64,000 bases of DNA from Rhodococcus sp. OK519 (GTDB taxonomy: Bacteria; Actinomycetota; Actinomycetes; Mycobacteriales; Mycobacteriaceae). Under the pieces are notes generated by a model. It searched no databases, was not told the origin of the DNA, and saw nothing but the letters and a program-made list of their open reading frames with translations. Shown piece after piece: positions 28,103-42,646 of the stretch (its first letter is position 1; every line of letters begins with the position of its first letter). The stretch covers positions 310,001 through 374,000 of the forward strand of contig NZ_QAOW01000001.1 of NCBI RefSeq assembly GCF_003051005.1, given 5' to 3'. A program made the translations under genes and the position numbers.

Positions 28103-29346
28103 TGAGCGAGGCGCAGGTACGCACCCGCAAATGGATTCCGGTGGCCCTGATCGCTGCTGTCGCAGTCGTCGCTATCGGTGTCCTGTGGTGGCTCTTCCAG
28201 AATGCCGGCACGACCAAGATCACGGCCTACTTCGACAAGTCGGTCGGGATCTACGAGGGCTCCGACGTGCGGGTCCTCGGGGTCAAGGTCGGGACCGTCA
28301 ACTCGGTGGTGCCGCAGGGCGACCAGGTCCAGGTCACGATGACGGTCGACCGCGGCGTCGACATCCCCGCCGACGCGAAGGCCGCACAGGTCACGCCGTC
28401 GGTGGTTTCGGATCGCTACATCCAGCTCACGCCCGTCTACACGGACGGCGAGAAGATGGCGAGCGACGCGACCATCCCGCGTGAGCGCACGGCGACGCCC
28501 GTCGAGGTCGATCAGCTGTATGCCAGCGTGACCGAGCTGTCCGAGGCGCTCGGCCCCAACGGCGCCGACAAGGACGGCGCGCTGTCGAATCTGGTGGACA
28601 CTGCGGCCGCCAACCTGGACGGCAACGGCGACGCGCTGGGCAACACGTTCACGCAGCTGTCGGCGGCGGCGCGCACGCTCTCCGACTCGCGCACCGACAT
28701 CTTCGACACCGTCAAGAACTTGCAGGTGTTCGTGAGTGCGCTCGCCGCCAACGACACCCAGGTCCGCCAGTTCAACACGCAACTCGCCGACTTCAGCGGG
28801 TACCTGGCGGGGGAGAAGGAGAACCTGGGACTCGCACTCAGCCAACTCTCGCTCGCCCTCGGCGATGTGGCGCGGTTCGTCGAGAACAACCGGGAACTGC
28901 TCCAGGGAAACGTCGCAAGTCTGACGACGGTCACCCAGACGATCTCCGACCAGCGGGATTCGCTCGCCGAGGCACTCGTGACGATCCCGCTCGCGGTCAG
29001 CAACCTCGTCAACACCCACGACGCCGAATCGGGCACGCTGCAGATGCGAGTCGACCTGCCCGATCTTCAGGACCCGTTCGGTTTGGGCTGCAAGCTGATC
29101 GACATCGCCAAGCTCAAGCCCGGCGACCCGGAATTCGAGGCATTGGGCCGTCAGATGAAGCCGCTGGCCGACAACTGCAAGGTGGTGACCGATCAGCTGA
29201 CCGCGGGCGTCAAGACGCCGACGCTCAACCTGCCCCTCGGCATCCTGAGCGGCGACAACCTGCAGCGCGGTGCCGTGCCGGGAACGGTCCCGGGGACCCC
29301 GTCGCCGCGCCTCGGCGGTACGCAACCGCAGGGGGGAACACCGTGA
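28102..29346 (+). CDS. mceD: Mce family protein MceD
   Basis: A 414-residue Mce subunit with N-terminal anchor (about 15-35), MCE domain containing [18 protein letters not shown], helical region, and a C-terminal tail rich in Pro and Gly. Start ATG overlaps the mceC stop by one base. The acidic-neutral tail after residue 375 is low complexity and may reach the cell wall. Confidence 0.93.
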   Translation: MSEAQVRTRKWIPVALIAAVAVVAIGVLWWLFQNAGTTKITAYFDKSVGIYEGSDVRVLGVKVGTVNSVVPQGDQVQVTMTVDRGVDIPADAKAAQVTPSVVSDRYIQLTPVYTDGEKMASDATIPRERTATPVEVDQLYASVTELSEALGPNGADKDGALSNLVDTAAANLDGNGDALGNTFTQLSAAARTLSDSRTDIFDTVKNLQVFVSALAANDTQVRQFNTQLADFSGYLAGEKENLGLALSQLSLALGDVARFVENNRELLQGNVASLTTVTQTISDQRDSLAEALVTIPLAVSNLVNTHDAESGTLQMRVDLPDLQDPFGLGCKLIDIAKLKPGDPEFEALGRQMKPLADNCKVVTDQLTAGVKTPTLNLPLGILSGDNLQRGAVPGTVPGTPSPRLGGTQPQGGTP

Positions 29347-30599
29347 GGCCGATACGGGTGAGGACGGCAGCGATCGCGGCCGGCGTGTGCGTCACCGCGT
29401 TGACGATCGGCGCGTGTGGTTCGGAGGGGATCTACGCGATCCCGCTGCCGGGCGGCGCCGACATCGGCAGCGATCCGATACACCTGAAGATCCAGTTCGA
29501 CGACGTCCTGGACCTGGTGCCGCAGTCGACCGTCAAGGTCGACGGCGTGCCGGTCGGTCGGGTCGCGAACATCGCGGTCGTCGACGACGGCTGGACCGCA
29601 CAGGTGGAAACGTTGATCAACAACTCGGTGGATCTGCCGGCCAACGCGGTCGCCGAGGTCCAGCAGTCCAACCTGCTCGGCGAGAAGTTCATCGCGATCT
29701 CGGCGCCACCGGAGAACCCGTCGACGGCACGACTGGCGAGCGGCGACACGATCCCGGTCGACCGCACCCGCCATGCCACCGACATCGAACAGGTCCTCGG
29801 CGCATTGTCGCTGCTCCTCAACGGTGGCGGTGTCGCCCAGTTGCAGCCCATCGTGTCCGAACTGGAGACGGCGCTCGACGGCCGCGAGACCAAGGTGCGC
29901 GGACTGCTCGAGCAGGCGAACACGCTGATCGCCGGTCTCGACGAGCAGCGTGACTCGATCACCCGGGCACTCGACGGTCTCGACACGTTGAGCGGGCGGG
30001 TGGCGGACCAGACGGGCAAGCTCGAGAAGATCCTCGACGAACTCCCCGAGGGCGTCGAGATCCTGTCCGAGCAGCGCCCGCAGTTGGTGCAGATGCTCGG
30101 CCAGGTCGATCGGCTCGGGCAGGTCGGGGCAGACGTCATCAACCGCTCCAAGGACGATCTCATCGCGGACCTGCGTGCGCTGAGGCCGACGCTGCAGGAA
30201 CTCGGCGCGGCGACGCCCGACATCATCACGTCCGCACCGCTGGTGCCGACGTTCCCGTTCCCGGACTCGATCATCCCGTCCATCCACGGTGGCCAGGCGA
30301 ATGTGTTCCTGTCGATCGACCTGCAGATCGGGGACACCCTGTCGAACCTGGGCGTGGGCAAGCCCGACCCGGTGTACTACCCGCCGAAGTACGGTCCGCC
30401 GGTTCCGGTGAACCCGGACAACCCTTACTACAACGGCAACGGTCCGCGGCCGGGTTGGCCGACAGTGTCGATCCTGCCGATCCCGCCGATCGTGCCCAAT
30501 CCGGTCCCGGCGCCGGGAACCTCGCAGGTGTCGGCGCCGGCGAATGCTCCGGTCAACCCGTTCGATGCGTTCCTGAAGCAGCTGGGGGTGGGTGAGTAA
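29343..30599 (+). CDS. mceE: Mce-family lipoprotein MceE (LprK-like)
   Basis: A 418-residue lipoprotein subunit of the Mce complex. The signal peptide ends in a lipobox TIGAC with the modified Cys at residue 25; this is the usual lipidated member (E) of Mce operons. The MCE domain ([16 protein letters not shown]) follows at about 58-130, then the helical region and a strongly Pro-rich tail (about 340-405). GTG start overlaps the mceD stop. Confidence 0.94.
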   Translation: MRPIRVRTAAIAAGVCVTALTIGACGSEGIYAIPLPGGADIGSDPIHLKIQFDDVLDLVPQSTVKVDGVPVGRVANIAVVDDGWTAQVETLINNSVDLPANAVAEVQQSNLLGEKFIAISAPPENPSTARLASGDTIPVDRTRHATDIEQVLGALSLLLNGGGVAQLQPIVSELETALDGRETKVRGLLEQANTLIAGLDEQRDSITRALDGLDTLSGRVADQTGKLEKILDELPEGVEILSEQRPQLVQMLGQVDRLGQVGADVINRSKDDLIADLRALRPTLQELGAATPDIITSAPLVPTFPFPDSIIPSIHGGQANVFLSIDLQIGDTLSNLGVGKPDPVYYPPKYGPPVPVNPDNPYYNGNGPRPGWPTVSILPIPPIVPNPVPAPGTSQVSAPANAPVNPFDAFLKQLGVGE

Positions 30600-31849
30600 T
30601 GGTCTCGCGTCTGGCCAAGTGGCAGTTGGTGGCGTTCATCGTCGTCGCAGTACTGGGGATCGGATACGTCGGTGCCAAGTACGTCCGGCTCGACACGCTG
30701 CTGGGGTTCGGTGAGTACCAGGTGGACGCAAAGTTCGCGCACTCCGGTGGCATCTTCACCAACGCGGAGGTCACCTATCGCGGCGTGCCGGTCGGACGGG
30801 TCGGCGATCTCGCGCTGACCGAGGACGGCGTGTCCGTGGCGCTCATGATCGACGACGGCGCCCCCAAAATTCCGGCGTCGGCCAAGGCCGTGGTGGCTAA
30901 CCGGTCCGCGATCGGTGAGCAGTACGTCGACCTGCAGCCCGACACCGACGAGGGGCCCTTCCTCACGGACGGGTCGGTGATCCTCGCGACGAACACGGCG
31001 ACGCCGATTCCTGTCGAGGACCTCATCGGCAGCGTCGATCGTCTGGCGCGGTCGGTGCCCACGGATTCGCTGCACACGACCGTCGTGGAACTCGGCAAAG
31101 CGCTCAGCGGCAAGGGGGGCGACCTGCAGGTCCTCGTCGATTCGCTGGGGCGATTCACCGAGACCGCGAACGAGGCGCTGCCCGAGAAACTGGCGCTGAT
31201 CAGCGACGGCCGAACGGTGCTCGACACTCAGGCCGAACAGTCGGGCGCGATCCGCACGTTCAGCGACGGACTCGACCAGATCACGGCCCAGTTGAAGGCG
31301 AGCGATCCGGACGTGCGACGGCTGATCGGCACCGGTAGGGAGGCGACGGACACCGTCGGCAAGCTTGTTGCGAACAGTGGTGACGACCTCACGACCAACC
31401 TGACCAACCTCACCACGACGCTGACGACGATCTCGCCCACGTTCATCGCGCTGCAGCCGTTCTTCCAGTTCCTGCCCGCGCTGTCCGCGGGCGCGTCGGC
31501 GGTGGCTCCGGGCGACGGCACGATCCATTTCGGTCTGGTCCTCGAGACCAACAATCCAGTGCCGTGTACGCAGGGTTACGAGGGCACACAGGAGATCCTC
31601 GCGCAGATGAAGGCGGAGAACCCGAACTTCGACGACACGGTCGACAACTTCCCGTTCAACACCAACGCGCGGTGCACCGTGGAGCAGGGCAATCCTTCGG
31701 GTGTGCGCAGCGCCGAACGCATCATCTACGCCGACCCGGAGACCCCGCAGCCGTGGGACAGCACGCCCAAGACCGACCCGGACAAGCTGAACCTGAACCC
31801 CATCGCGACCCAGATCGCAACGCTGATGGGCGTCGTGCCGGTCCGGTAG
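30599..31849 (+). CDS. mceF: Mce family protein MceF
   Basis: A 416-residue last Mce subunit; its ATG shares one base with the mceE stop. It has an N-terminal anchor (about 10-27), MCE domain with NAEVTYRGVPVGRV, helical region, and a C-terminal domain with an NNPVPCTQGYEG segment. Forty bases then separate it from the first Mce-associated gene. Confidence 0.93.
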   Translation: MVSRLAKWQLVAFIVVAVLGIGYVGAKYVRLDTLLGFGEYQVDAKFAHSGGIFTNAEVTYRGVPVGRVGDLALTEDGVSVALMIDDGAPKIPASAKAVVANRSAIGEQYVDLQPDTDEGPFLTDGSVILATNTATPIPVEDLIGSVDRLARSVPTDSLHTTVVELGKALSGKGGDLQVLVDSLGRFTETANEALPEKLALISDGRTVLDTQAEQSGAIRTFSDGLDQITAQLKASDPDVRRLIGTGREATDTVGKLVANSGDDLTTNLTNLTTTLTTISPTFIALQPFFQFLPALSAGASAVAPGDGTIHFGLVLETNNPVPCTQGYEGTQEILAQMKAENPNFDDTVDNFPFNTNARCTVEQGNPSGVRSAERIIYADPETPQPWDSTPKTDPDKLNLNPIATQIATLMGVVPVR

Positions 31850-31889
31850 CGTTCGGCAAGCATTCGTTACCCGAGAGTAAGGTTGCCGT

Positions 31890-32504
31890 GTGACGGACAC
31901 CACCAAGAACAACAACACGCTCGTTGCGGCCACGGTTGCGGTGTGTGTGGTCCTCGTCGGCGCGCTCGTGGCGGCGGTGTGGTTCGGCTACGGATGGGCG
32001 CACGCCGCTCTGTCGGAGAAGCCGGCGGCCGATGCTCGCGAGTCGGCGCTGGCTGACGCCCGCCAGGCCGCCATCAATCTCAACTCCTTCGACGCGGCGA
32101 ATCTCGACAAGTCCTTTGCCGACATCGAGTCGTCCATCACCGGTGGTCTGGTCGAGGACCTGAACGCAACACGCGACCAGCTCGCGCAGCAGACTGAGCA
32201 GACCGGTGCCCGCAGTGAATCGGAGGTGCTGGGCGCGTCGTTGACCTCCCTCAACACCGATGACGGCAACGCCGACGCCATCGTCGTGCTTGCCACCACG
32301 ACATCCTGGCCCAATCAGACGTCGCGCAAGGTGCGCGTCACGATGCGCCTCACGATGGAGGAGGGCGACGACGGCGTGTGGCGGGCGTCCAAGTCCGTGA
32401 ACCTCGGCAACGCGTCGGTGCTCGAGGAGTCGCCCGCGCCCCAGGCGCCGAGCGCACCTGCCCCCGCTCCGGAAGCGCCGGCCGGCGATACCGGCGGCCG
32501 GTAG
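31890..32504 (+). CDS. Mce-associated membrane protein (Mas), first
   Basis: A 204-residue protein with one N-terminal transmembrane segment (about 11-34), an extracytoplasmic alpha/beta domain (about 45-170) and an Ala/Pro tail. This is the normal form of Mce-associated proteins encoded after mceF, thought to stabilise the Mce complex. The GTG at 31890 is set by homology; the open reading frame begins here. It precedes a second Mas gene by 70 bp, with an 8-bp hairpin in between. Confidence 0.85.
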   Translation: MTDTTKNNNTLVAATVAVCVVLVGALVAAVWFGYGWAHAALSEKPAADARESALADARQAAINLNSFDAANLDKSFADIESSITGGLVEDLNATRDQLAQQTEQTGARSESEVLGASLTSLNTDDGNADAIVVLATTTSWPNQTSRKVRVTMRLTMEEGDDGVWRASKSVNLGNASVLEESPAPQAPSAPAPAPEAPAGDTGGR

Positions 32505-32528
32505 CCGTCCCAGTCTCTCTGCACATCC

Positions 32529-32555
32529 CGGGCGGTTCCGATTCCAGACCGCCCG
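32529..32555 (+). repeat. Intra-operon hairpin between the two Mas genes
   Basis: Eight-bp arms CGGGCGGT (32529-32536) and ACCGCCCG (32548-32555) with an 11-base loop. Possibly an mRNA-stability or attenuation element within the mce operon. Confidence 0.4.
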
Positions 32556-32574
32556 CCGGAAGGAGTTCCGCGTC

Positions 32575-33336
32575 ATGCCTCCCATTCGTCGCAGCACCAA
32601 GCCCGCCTCGTCCGGTCGGCGCCCCAAGATCGCCGGGGCCGGGACGTCGCAGCAGGGGAGTGACGTTCGGCCGCCCGCGAGCGATGTCCCGTTGCTGGAC
32701 GCCGACGGTGCGGCGGCCGTCGCTGTCGTGACCGTCGACGAGGGCGGTCCTGCGAAGGGGGACACGCCGGTGCGGCTCGAGAAGGTGGACGAGCCGGCGC
32801 CGGTCACGGCGGGCGGCGAACCGGGCCGTAGCGGGGCCCGATTCGGGGGCCCGAACTGGAAGCTCGTGGCCGGCCTGGCCGTCGCGGCGATCGTTCTGGC
32901 GGCGTTCGCCGTCGTGGCGGCCTTCAAGCCTGGTGTCGACGTCTCGAACACCGCCTACGTCGACGCCGGCGGTACCGCCGAGGTGACCGAGGCGGCCCGC
33001 ACGGCGTTGAACACGCTCTACAGCTACAGCCCCGACACGATCGACGAGTATCCCGGCAAGGCCCGCGCCGTGCTCACCGAGAACATGCGTGGGGAGTTCG
33101 ACAAGACGATCGATCCCACCGTGGCCGCAGTGAAGCAGGGTGGGACGTCGACAACTGTCCAGGTGACCGACGTCGGCGTGAAGGTCCTGGACGGCGACCG
33201 TGCCGAATTGATCGCCAATGTGACGGTGAGCGCGGAGTCGAACGGGGCCGCGCAGGACAGCGCATCGGGCCCGTTGATCGTTCGGATGGAAAAAGTGGGC
33301 GACGTGTGGCTATTGTCTGATATCGCGGATCAGTAG
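32575..33336 (+). CDS. Mce-associated membrane protein (Mas), second
   Basis: A 253-residue bitopic protein. A long basic then acidic cytoplasmic N-terminus (about 1-94) is followed by one transmembrane segment (about 97-118) and an extracytoplasmic Mas-type domain ending in an SDIADQ strand. GGAAGGAG precedes the ATG. It closes the mce operon; no clear terminator is seen before the rpoB promoter region. Confidence 0.85.
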   Translation: MPPIRRSTKPASSGRRPKIAGAGTSQQGSDVRPPASDVPLLDADGAAAVAVVTVDEGGPAKGDTPVRLEKVDEPAPVTAGGEPGRSGARFGGPNWKLVAGLAVAAIVLAAFAVVAAFKPGVDVSNTAYVDAGGTAEVTEAARTALNTLYSYSPDTIDEYPGKARAVLTENMRGEFDKTIDPTVAAVKQGGTSTTVQVTDVGVKVLDGDRAELIANVTVSAESNGAAQDSASGPLIVRMEKVGDVWLLSDIADQ

Positions 33337-33743
33337 CCCGGCGTCCCACAGATCGGTCAGCGCCTCCTGTGGCCGGCGATTCGCATGCAATGCCTCACGC
33401 GTGGTTCGGCATCGAATCGCCGGGACTCAGGCTTGACGCGGCGATGATCTCGCGTCACTCTATCCCTGAACATTCACGCGTCTCACACGCGCGCAGCACC
33501 CTGACGGGTGTCCTTTCTGCTGCCCGGCTCGACATCTACTGAGTTTGGGTGTACTTTTGGACGTTGCGCTGGCTGCCTCCTGTCCACCTCTCGACCTCAC
33601 TGCGGCGAAGTGATCTGCTTCCTGCTCCTGTGGCGAGGATTCGTTCGGGTTGTGACCAGCGAATTCGCCCCACATAAAGAAGCAGATACAGCGGCGGTCG
33701 CACCAGCACGAGCGGCCCGCGTGAGGTGCTGGAAGGACGCATC
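33337..33743 (+). promoter_or_regulatory. rpoB promoter and leader region
   Basis: This 407-bp stretch has no convincing gene. The best promoter is TCGACA (33529-33534), 17-bp spacer, TACTTT (33552-33557), predicting a leader of about 180 nt. A second, weaker TTGACG at 33433 lacks a good -10. One frame across the leader encodes several cysteines, but it starts upstream of the predicted transcription start, so I do not call it a gene. Confidence 0.55.
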
Positions 33744-36700
33744 TTGGCAGTCTCTAGCCAGACCAAGGCAGTTGCCGGAATCCCCGGAGCCCCCCGAAGG
33801 GTTTCGTTCGCGAAGATTCGCGAACCCCTCGAGGTCCCAGGGCTCCTCGATCTACAGACCGATTCGTTCGAATGGTTGGTGGGCTCGCCGAGTTGGCGCG
33901 AGCGCGCGGCCGCACGGCGCGACGGAGCGGTAACCGGTGGTCTCGAAGAGATCCTGGCCGAGCTTTCGCCCATTGAGGATTTCTCGGGGTCCATGTCCCT
34001 GTCCTTCTCGGACCCGCGCTTCGACGAGGTCAAGGCCTCGACCGATGAGTGCAAAGACAAGGACATGACCTACGCGGCGCCTCTCTTCGTCACCGCGGAG
34101 TTCATCAACAACAACACCGGTGAGATCAAGAGCCAGACGGTCTTCATGGGTGATTTCCCGATGATGACGCCGAAGGGCACGTTCATCATCAACGGCACCG
34201 AGCGTGTCGTCGTGTCGCAGCTGGTCCGTTCGCCGGGCGTGTACTTCGATGCATCCATCGACAAGAGCACCGAGAAGACCCTGCACAGCGTCAAGGTCAT
34301 CCCGGGCCGTGGTGCATGGCTCGAGTTCGACGTCGACAAGCGCGACACCGTCGGTGTCCGTATCGATCGCAAGCGCCGCCAGCCGGTCACGACGCTGCTC
34401 AAGGCGCTCGGTATGACCGACGAGGAGATCCGCGAGCGGTTCGGTTTCTCGGAGATCATGATGGCCACCCTGGACAAGGATCCGGCCAAGAACACCGACG
34501 AGGCCCTGCTCGACATCTACCGCAAGCTGCGTCCGGGCGAGCCCCCGACGAAGGAGAGCGCGCAGACGCTCCTGGAGAACCTGTTCTTCAAGGACAAGCG
34601 CTACGACCTCGCTCGCGTGGGCCGCTACAAGGTCAACAAGAAGCTGGGCCTCAACAGCGGTCTGCCGATCGAGGCGTCGACCCTCACCGAGGACGACATC
34701 ATCACCACGATCGAGTACCTCGTGCATCTGCACGCGGGTGACACCGTGATGACCGCCCCGGGTGGTGTCGAGGTTCCCGTCGAGGTCGACGACATCGACC
34801 ACTTCGGTAACCGTCGTCTGCGCACCGTCGGTGAGCTCATCCAGAACCAGATCCGCGTGGGCCTGTCCCGCATGGAGCGCGTCGTGCGTGAGCGGATGAC
34901 GACTCAGGACGTCGAGGCGATCACGCCGCAGACCCTGATCAACATCCGACCTGTCGTGGCCGCGATCAAGGAGTTCTTCGGAACCTCCCAGCTGTCGCAG
35001 TTCATGGACCAGAACAACCCGCTGTCGGGCCTGACCCACAAGCGTCGTCTGTCGGCGCTGGGCCCCGGTGGTCTGTCCCGTGAGCGCGCCGGCCTCGAGG
35101 TGCGCGACGTCCACCCGTCGCACTACGGCCGTATGTGCCCGATCGAGACCCCGGAAGGCCCGAACATCGGCCTGATCGGCTCGCTCTCGGTGTACGCGCG
35201 GGTCAACCCGTTCGGCTTCATCGAGACGCCGTACCGCAAGGTCGACAACGGCCAGGTCACCGACCATGTCGACTACCTGACCGCGGACGAGGAGGACCGC
35301 CACGTCGTGGCGCAGGCCAACTCGCCCGTCGACACGTCGGGTCGCTTCACCGACGAGCGTGTCCTCGTTCGTCGTAAGGGCGGAGAGGTCGAGTTCGTCT
35401 CGTCCTCCGATGTCGACTACATGGACGTTTCGCCGCGCCAGATGGTCTCCGTCGCGACCGCGATGATTCCGTTCCTCGAGCACGACGACGCCAACCGTGC
35501 CCTCATGGGCGCGAACATGCAGCGTCAGGCCGTGCCGCTGGTCCGCAGCGAGTCCCCGCTGGTCGGTACCGGCATGGAGCTGCGTGCTGCGGTCGACGCC
35601 GGCGACGTCATCATCACCGAGAAGACCGGTGTCGTCGAGGAGGTCTCCTCCGACTACGTCACCGTGATGGCCGACGACGGTAGCCGCACCACCTACCGCC
35701 TGCGCAAGTTCGCGCGCTCGAACCAGGGCACGTGTGCCAACCAGCGTCCGATCGTGGACGAGGGTCAGCGTGTCGAGTCGGGCCAGGTCCTGGCCGACGG
35801 TCCGTGCACCCAGAACGGTGAGATGGCGCTCGGCAAGAACCTGCTCGTCGCGATCATGCCGTGGGAGGGCCACAACTACGAGGACGCGATCATCCTGTCG
35901 CAGCGCCTCGTGGAGGAGGACGTCCTCACCTCGATCCACATCGAGGAGCACGAGATCGATGCTCGTGACACCAAGCTCGGTGCCGAGGAGATCACCCGGG
36001 ATATCCCGAACGTCTCGGACGAGGTTCTCGCCGACCTCGACGAGCGCGGCATCATCCGTATCGGTGCCGAGGTTCGTGACGGCGATGTGCTGGTCGGCAA
36101 GGTCACACCCAAGGGTGAGACCGAGCTGACCCCGGAGGAGCGCCTGCTCCGTGCGATCTTCGGTGAGAAGGCGCGCGAGGTCCGCGACACGTCCCTCAAG
36201 GTGCCGCACGGTGAGTCCGGCAAGGTCATCGGCATCCGCGTGTTCTCGCGCGAGGACGACGACGATCTGCCTCCGGGCGTCAACGAGCTGGTTCGCGTCT
36301 ACGTTGCCCAGAAGCGCAAGATCCAGGACGGCGACAAGCTCGCCGGCCGCCACGGCAACAAGGGCGTCATCGGCAAGATCCTCCCGCAGGAGGACATGCC
36401 GTTCCTGTCCGACGGCACCCCGGTCGACATCATCCTGAACACCCACGGTGTTCCGCGTCGTATGAACATCGGTCAGGTCCTCGAGACGCACCTCGGCTGG
36501 ATCGGCAAGACCGGCTGGAACGTCCAGATCGCCGGCGACGGTTCTCGTCCGGACTGGGCGGAGACCCTGCCCGAGGAGATGCTGGCGGCTCCGGCCGACT
36601 CCAACATCGCCACCCCGGTGTTCGACGGTGCCAAGGAGGACGAGCTCACCGGTCTGCTCGCTTCGACGCTGCCCAACCGTGACGGTGAGCGGATGGTCGG

Positions 36701-37232
36701 ACCGGACGGCAAGGCGACGCTGTTCGACGGTCGCTCCGGCGAGCCGTTCCCGTACCCGGTGTCGGTCGGCTACATGTACATCATCAAGCTGCACCACTTG
36801 GTCGACGACAAGATCCACGCGCGTTCGACCGGTCCGTACTCGATGATCACCCAGCAGCCGCTCGGCGGTAAGGCCCAGTTCGGTGGCCAGCGCTTCGGTG
36901 AGATGGAGTGCTGGGCGATGCAGGCGTACGGCGCTGCCTACACCCTGCAGGAGCTGCTCACCATCAAGTCGGACGACGTCGTCGGCCGCGTGAAGGTGTA
37001 CGAGGCCATCGTCAAGGGCGAGAACATCCCCGAGCCGGGCATTCCCGAGTCCTTCAAGGTTCTCCTCAAGGAGCTCCAGTCGCTCTGCCTCAACGTGGAG
37101 GTGCTGTCCTCGGACGGCGCAGCCATCGCAATGGCCGACGGCGATGACGAGGACCTCGAGCGTGCCGCCGCGAACCTGGGCATCAACCTGTCCCGGAACG
37201 AGGCCGCGACCGTGGACGATCTCGCGAATTAG
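33744..37232 (+). CDS. rpoB: RNA polymerase beta subunit RpoB
   Basis: The 1162-residue catalytic beta subunit. I choose the TTG at 33744 because GGAAGGA sits 6 bases upstream and the N-terminus then matches actinobacterial RpoB; an ATG 18 bases upstream is in frame but lacks a site. The rifampicin-binding cluster reads [16 protein letters not shown] then [12 protein letters not shown], with wild-type Asp, His and Ser at the common resistance positions, so rifampicin sensitivity is expected. The C-terminus has the [20 protein letters not shown] block. A 10-bp hairpin lies between rpoB and rpoC. Confidence 0.98.
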   Translation: MAVSSQTKAVAGIPGAPRRVSFAKIREPLEVPGLLDLQTDSFEWLVGSPSWRERAAARRDGAVTGGLEEILAELSPIEDFSGSMSLSFSDPRFDEVKASTDECKDKDMTYAAPLFVTAEFINNNTGEIKSQTVFMGDFPMMTPKGTFIINGTERVVVSQLVRSPGVYFDASIDKSTEKTLHSVKVIPGRGAWLEFDVDKRDTVGVRIDRKRRQPVTTLLKALGMTDEEIRERFGFSEIMMATLDKDPAKNTDEALLDIYRKLRPGEPPTKESAQTLLENLFFKDKRYDLARVGRYKVNKKLGLNSGLPIEASTLTEDDIITTIEYLVHLHAGDTVMTAPGGVEVPVEVDDIDHFGNRRLRTVGELIQNQIRVGLSRMERVVRERMTTQDVEAITPQTLINIRPVVAAIKEFFGTSQLSQFMDQNNPLSGLTHKRRLSALGPGGLSRERAGLEVRDVHPSHYGRMCPIETPEGPNIGLIGSLSVYARVNPFGFIETPYRKVDNGQVTDHVDYLTADEEDRHVVAQANSPVDTSGRFTDERVLVRRKGGEVEFVSSSDVDYMDVSPRQMVSVATAMIPFLEHDDANRALMGANMQRQAVPLVRSESPLVGTGMELRAAVDAGDVIITEKTGVVEEVSSDYVTVMADDGSRTTYRLRKFARSNQGTCANQRPIVDEGQRVESGQVLADGPCTQNGEMALGKNLLVAIMPWEGHNYEDAIILSQRLVEEDVLTSIHIEEHEIDARDTKLGAEEITRDIPNVSDEVLADLDERGIIRIGAEVRDGDVLVGKVTPKGETELTPEERLLRAIFGEKAREVRDTSLKVPHGESGKVIGIRVFSREDDDDLPPGVNELVRVYVAQKRKIQDGDKLAGRHGNKGVIGKILPQEDMPFLSDGTPVDIILNTHGVPRRMNIGQVLETHLGWIGKTGWNVQIAGDGSRPDWAETLPEEMLAAPADSNIATPVFDGAKEDELTGLLASTLPNRDGERMVGPDGKATLFDGRSGEPFPYPVSVGYMYIIKLHHLVDDKIHARSTGPYSMITQQPLGGKAQFGGQRFGEMECWAMQAYGAAYTLQELLTIKSDDVVGRVKVYEAIVKGENIPEPGIPESFKVLLKELQSLCLNVEVLSSDGAAIAMADGDDEDLERAAANLGINLSRNEAATVDDLAN

Positions 37233-37240
37233 TTTTCGGT

Positions 37241-37270
37241 CCCCGGGCTGTGTGTGAGCGCAGCCCGGGG
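37241..37270 (+). repeat. Hairpin in the rpoB-rpoC gap
   Basis: A perfect 10-bp stem CCCCGGGCTG/CAGCCCGGGG (37241-37250, 37261-37270) with a 10-base loop, 9 bases after the rpoB stop. Possible attenuator or RNA-processing site. Confidence 0.5.
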
Positions 37271-37353
37271 GCGCTAGAGCACATTTGAATTGGCAGTCAG
37301 GAAAAGCGGATCTCACCCGCTGATCCACAATCCCTCTGGGGAAAGGAAGTTAC

Positions 37354-41313
<3,960 letters not shown>

Positions 41314-41331
41314 CCCGTAGGAAAGTTCGAT

Positions 41332-41369
41332 CCGAAAGTCCCGTCCCCACCAGGGGGCGGGACTTTCGG
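41332..41369 (+). terminator. Terminator of rpoBC
   Basis: A 17-bp stem with one G-T pair (41332-41348 with 41353-41369), 4-base loop, 18 bases after the rpoC stop. Confidence 0.9.
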
Positions 41370-41441
41370 GCATTCTGGGGACAAGAAGAATGACGCTGGA
41401 ACCGGACGATCGGACAATCCGGGCAAACGATCGGAGACCAG

Positions 41442-41642
41442 ATGGCCGGCAAGAAGATCGATCGGGTGAAGGCAGAGTCGGCGCTCGAGGTGGTCAGGGA
41501 GAGTCCCGCAATCGCGATGATCGTCGCGGCGCCGGCCCTGGTCGTCTTCGGTGTGCTGTGGTGGCTCACCGGATTCGGAACTGCGCTGCTGGTGACGCTG
41601 CTGATCGCCGGCATCGCCCTGGTTGTGAAGAAGGTCCTCTAG
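41442..41642 (+). CDS. Small two-helix membrane protein
   Basis: A 66-residue hypothetical protein: about 20 charged residues, then two closely spaced transmembrane segments (about 22-43 and 46-63) and a KKVL end. The ATG has GGAGA about 8 bases upstream. It is convergent with the thioesterase gene with no gap between stops (41642/41643). I do not recognise a family; the clean start, site and hydrophobic pattern support a real gene. Confidence 0.6.
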   Translation: MAGKKIDRVKAESALEVVRESPAIAMIVAAPALVVFGVLWWLTGFGTALLVTLLIAGIALVVKKVL

Positions 41643-42437
41643 CTACAGCCGACCGACCCGGGCAACTGCGCGGACCTCGCCTTCGACGAGGAACCACACG
41701 GAGAGCGACGAGTCGTCGGTCTCGGCGTGGAGGCGGACGTGGTCGCGCGCGAAGATCGGGCTCAGGTGTTCGACGACGGCCCGGTACGGCGCCGCGATCA
41801 GGTCGGGCCGATCCGCGAGGCATTCCTCGACTGCGTGCCAGTAGGTCGTGTTGTTGACGTGGTTGAACGGATCGATGTCGGTGGCCCTCAGATGGAACGC
41901 GCGTTCGCGATCCTCCCGATCGTCCGCATCGGGCGGGCCGGCCGGTAGCCACGGTTTCCATCGGAGACGATGTTCGTCGGTGCTGCGCCCCAGGCTCTCG
42001 AGGAGGCCGTCGCTGATCCGGGCGGGCATCCCGCTGTCGGCGCCGATGTTGATCCAGAAGCCCTCGGTTTCTATGAGGGCGTCCTCCTCGGTCGTCAATT
42101 GCACGCGCATTGCCGACCAGCGTGTGGAGTGGGCGGTGCACCAGCGGCGCAGGTGGATTCGATCGGGCCAGATCGCCGGGCGATGGACGTCGATCACCGT
42201 CCGTCGGACGATCCACAGTGGGTCGGTCTTGTCGAAGCCGTGCGCGGTGAGGTTGTCGGCTCCGATGTCCTGCAGGTAGCGGGCGATGCCGTCGAGGCGG
42301 AGCCGGTATTCGGCATCGACGTCTCCGGTCCGGATGGGCCGCGAGGACTCGAAATATCGCGTGGACGGCGGCGCGGGCGCGAGGACGTGTGTCGTGGAGA
42401 CGGTCTGCGTTGCGGGGGCGATCTGCTCGGAAGCCAC
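41643..42437 (-). CDS. Acyl-ACP thioesterase family protein
   Basis: A 264-residue double hot-dog protein of the acyl-ACP thioesterase (FatA/FatB-like) family, which releases fatty acids from acyl carriers. The N-terminal hot-dog has the RTGDVDAEYRLRLDGIARYLQDIG segment and the C-terminal one carries ATDIDPFNHVNNTTYW, with the conserved Asn and downstream acidic residues of the active site. It is transcribed away from fprB. Chain-length specificity cannot be read from the sequence. Confidence 0.88.
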   Translation of the reverse strand: MASEQIAPATQTVSTTHVLAPAPPSTRYFESSRPIRTGDVDAEYRLRLDGIARYLQDIGADNLTAHGFDKTDPLWIVRRTVIDVHRPAIWPDRIHLRRWCTAHSTRWSAMRVQLTTEEDALIETEGFWINIGADSGMPARISDGLLESLGRSTDEHRLRWKPWLPAGPPDADDREDRERAFHLRATDIDPFNHVNNTTYWHAVEECLADRPDLIAAPYRAVVEHLSPIFARDHVRLHAETDDSSLSVWFLVEGEVRAVARVGRL

Positions 42438-42518
42438 GGTGTTCCCTCGGTTCGGCGGTACTCGCCAGCGATTCTGACAGTTGGCGGCCCTGTAGTCAGC
42501 GGATTCGTTCGAGTGTGC

Positions 42519-42547
42519 TTGTTCGATCGTGCAGCGCCGCGTACAGT
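42519..42547 (+). promoter_or_regulatory. Promoter upstream of fprB
   Basis: TTGTTC (42519-42524), 17-bp spacer and TACAGT (42542-42547) fit a housekeeping promoter about 100 bp before the fprB ATG. Confidence 0.45.
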
Positions 42548-42646
42548 CCCGTAACTGTAACTCTTCGTCACATGAAGGCGGTCACACGAGTGGCGGCGGC
42601 GGGCGTGCATCACGTCTGGTGTGGCGCACAAGACGGGATATCGAAC

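Noticed and set aside
33508-33743. Cysteine-rich frame upstream of rpoB as an upstream ORF
   Set aside because: Its beginning lies upstream of the best rpoB promoter (33529-33557), so it would not be fully transcribed; cysteines are fewer than in the rpsL leader.
33852-37328. A 1158-codon open frame on the minus strand across rpoB
   Set aside because: Same reason: shadow of rpoB codon bias, no family resemblance.
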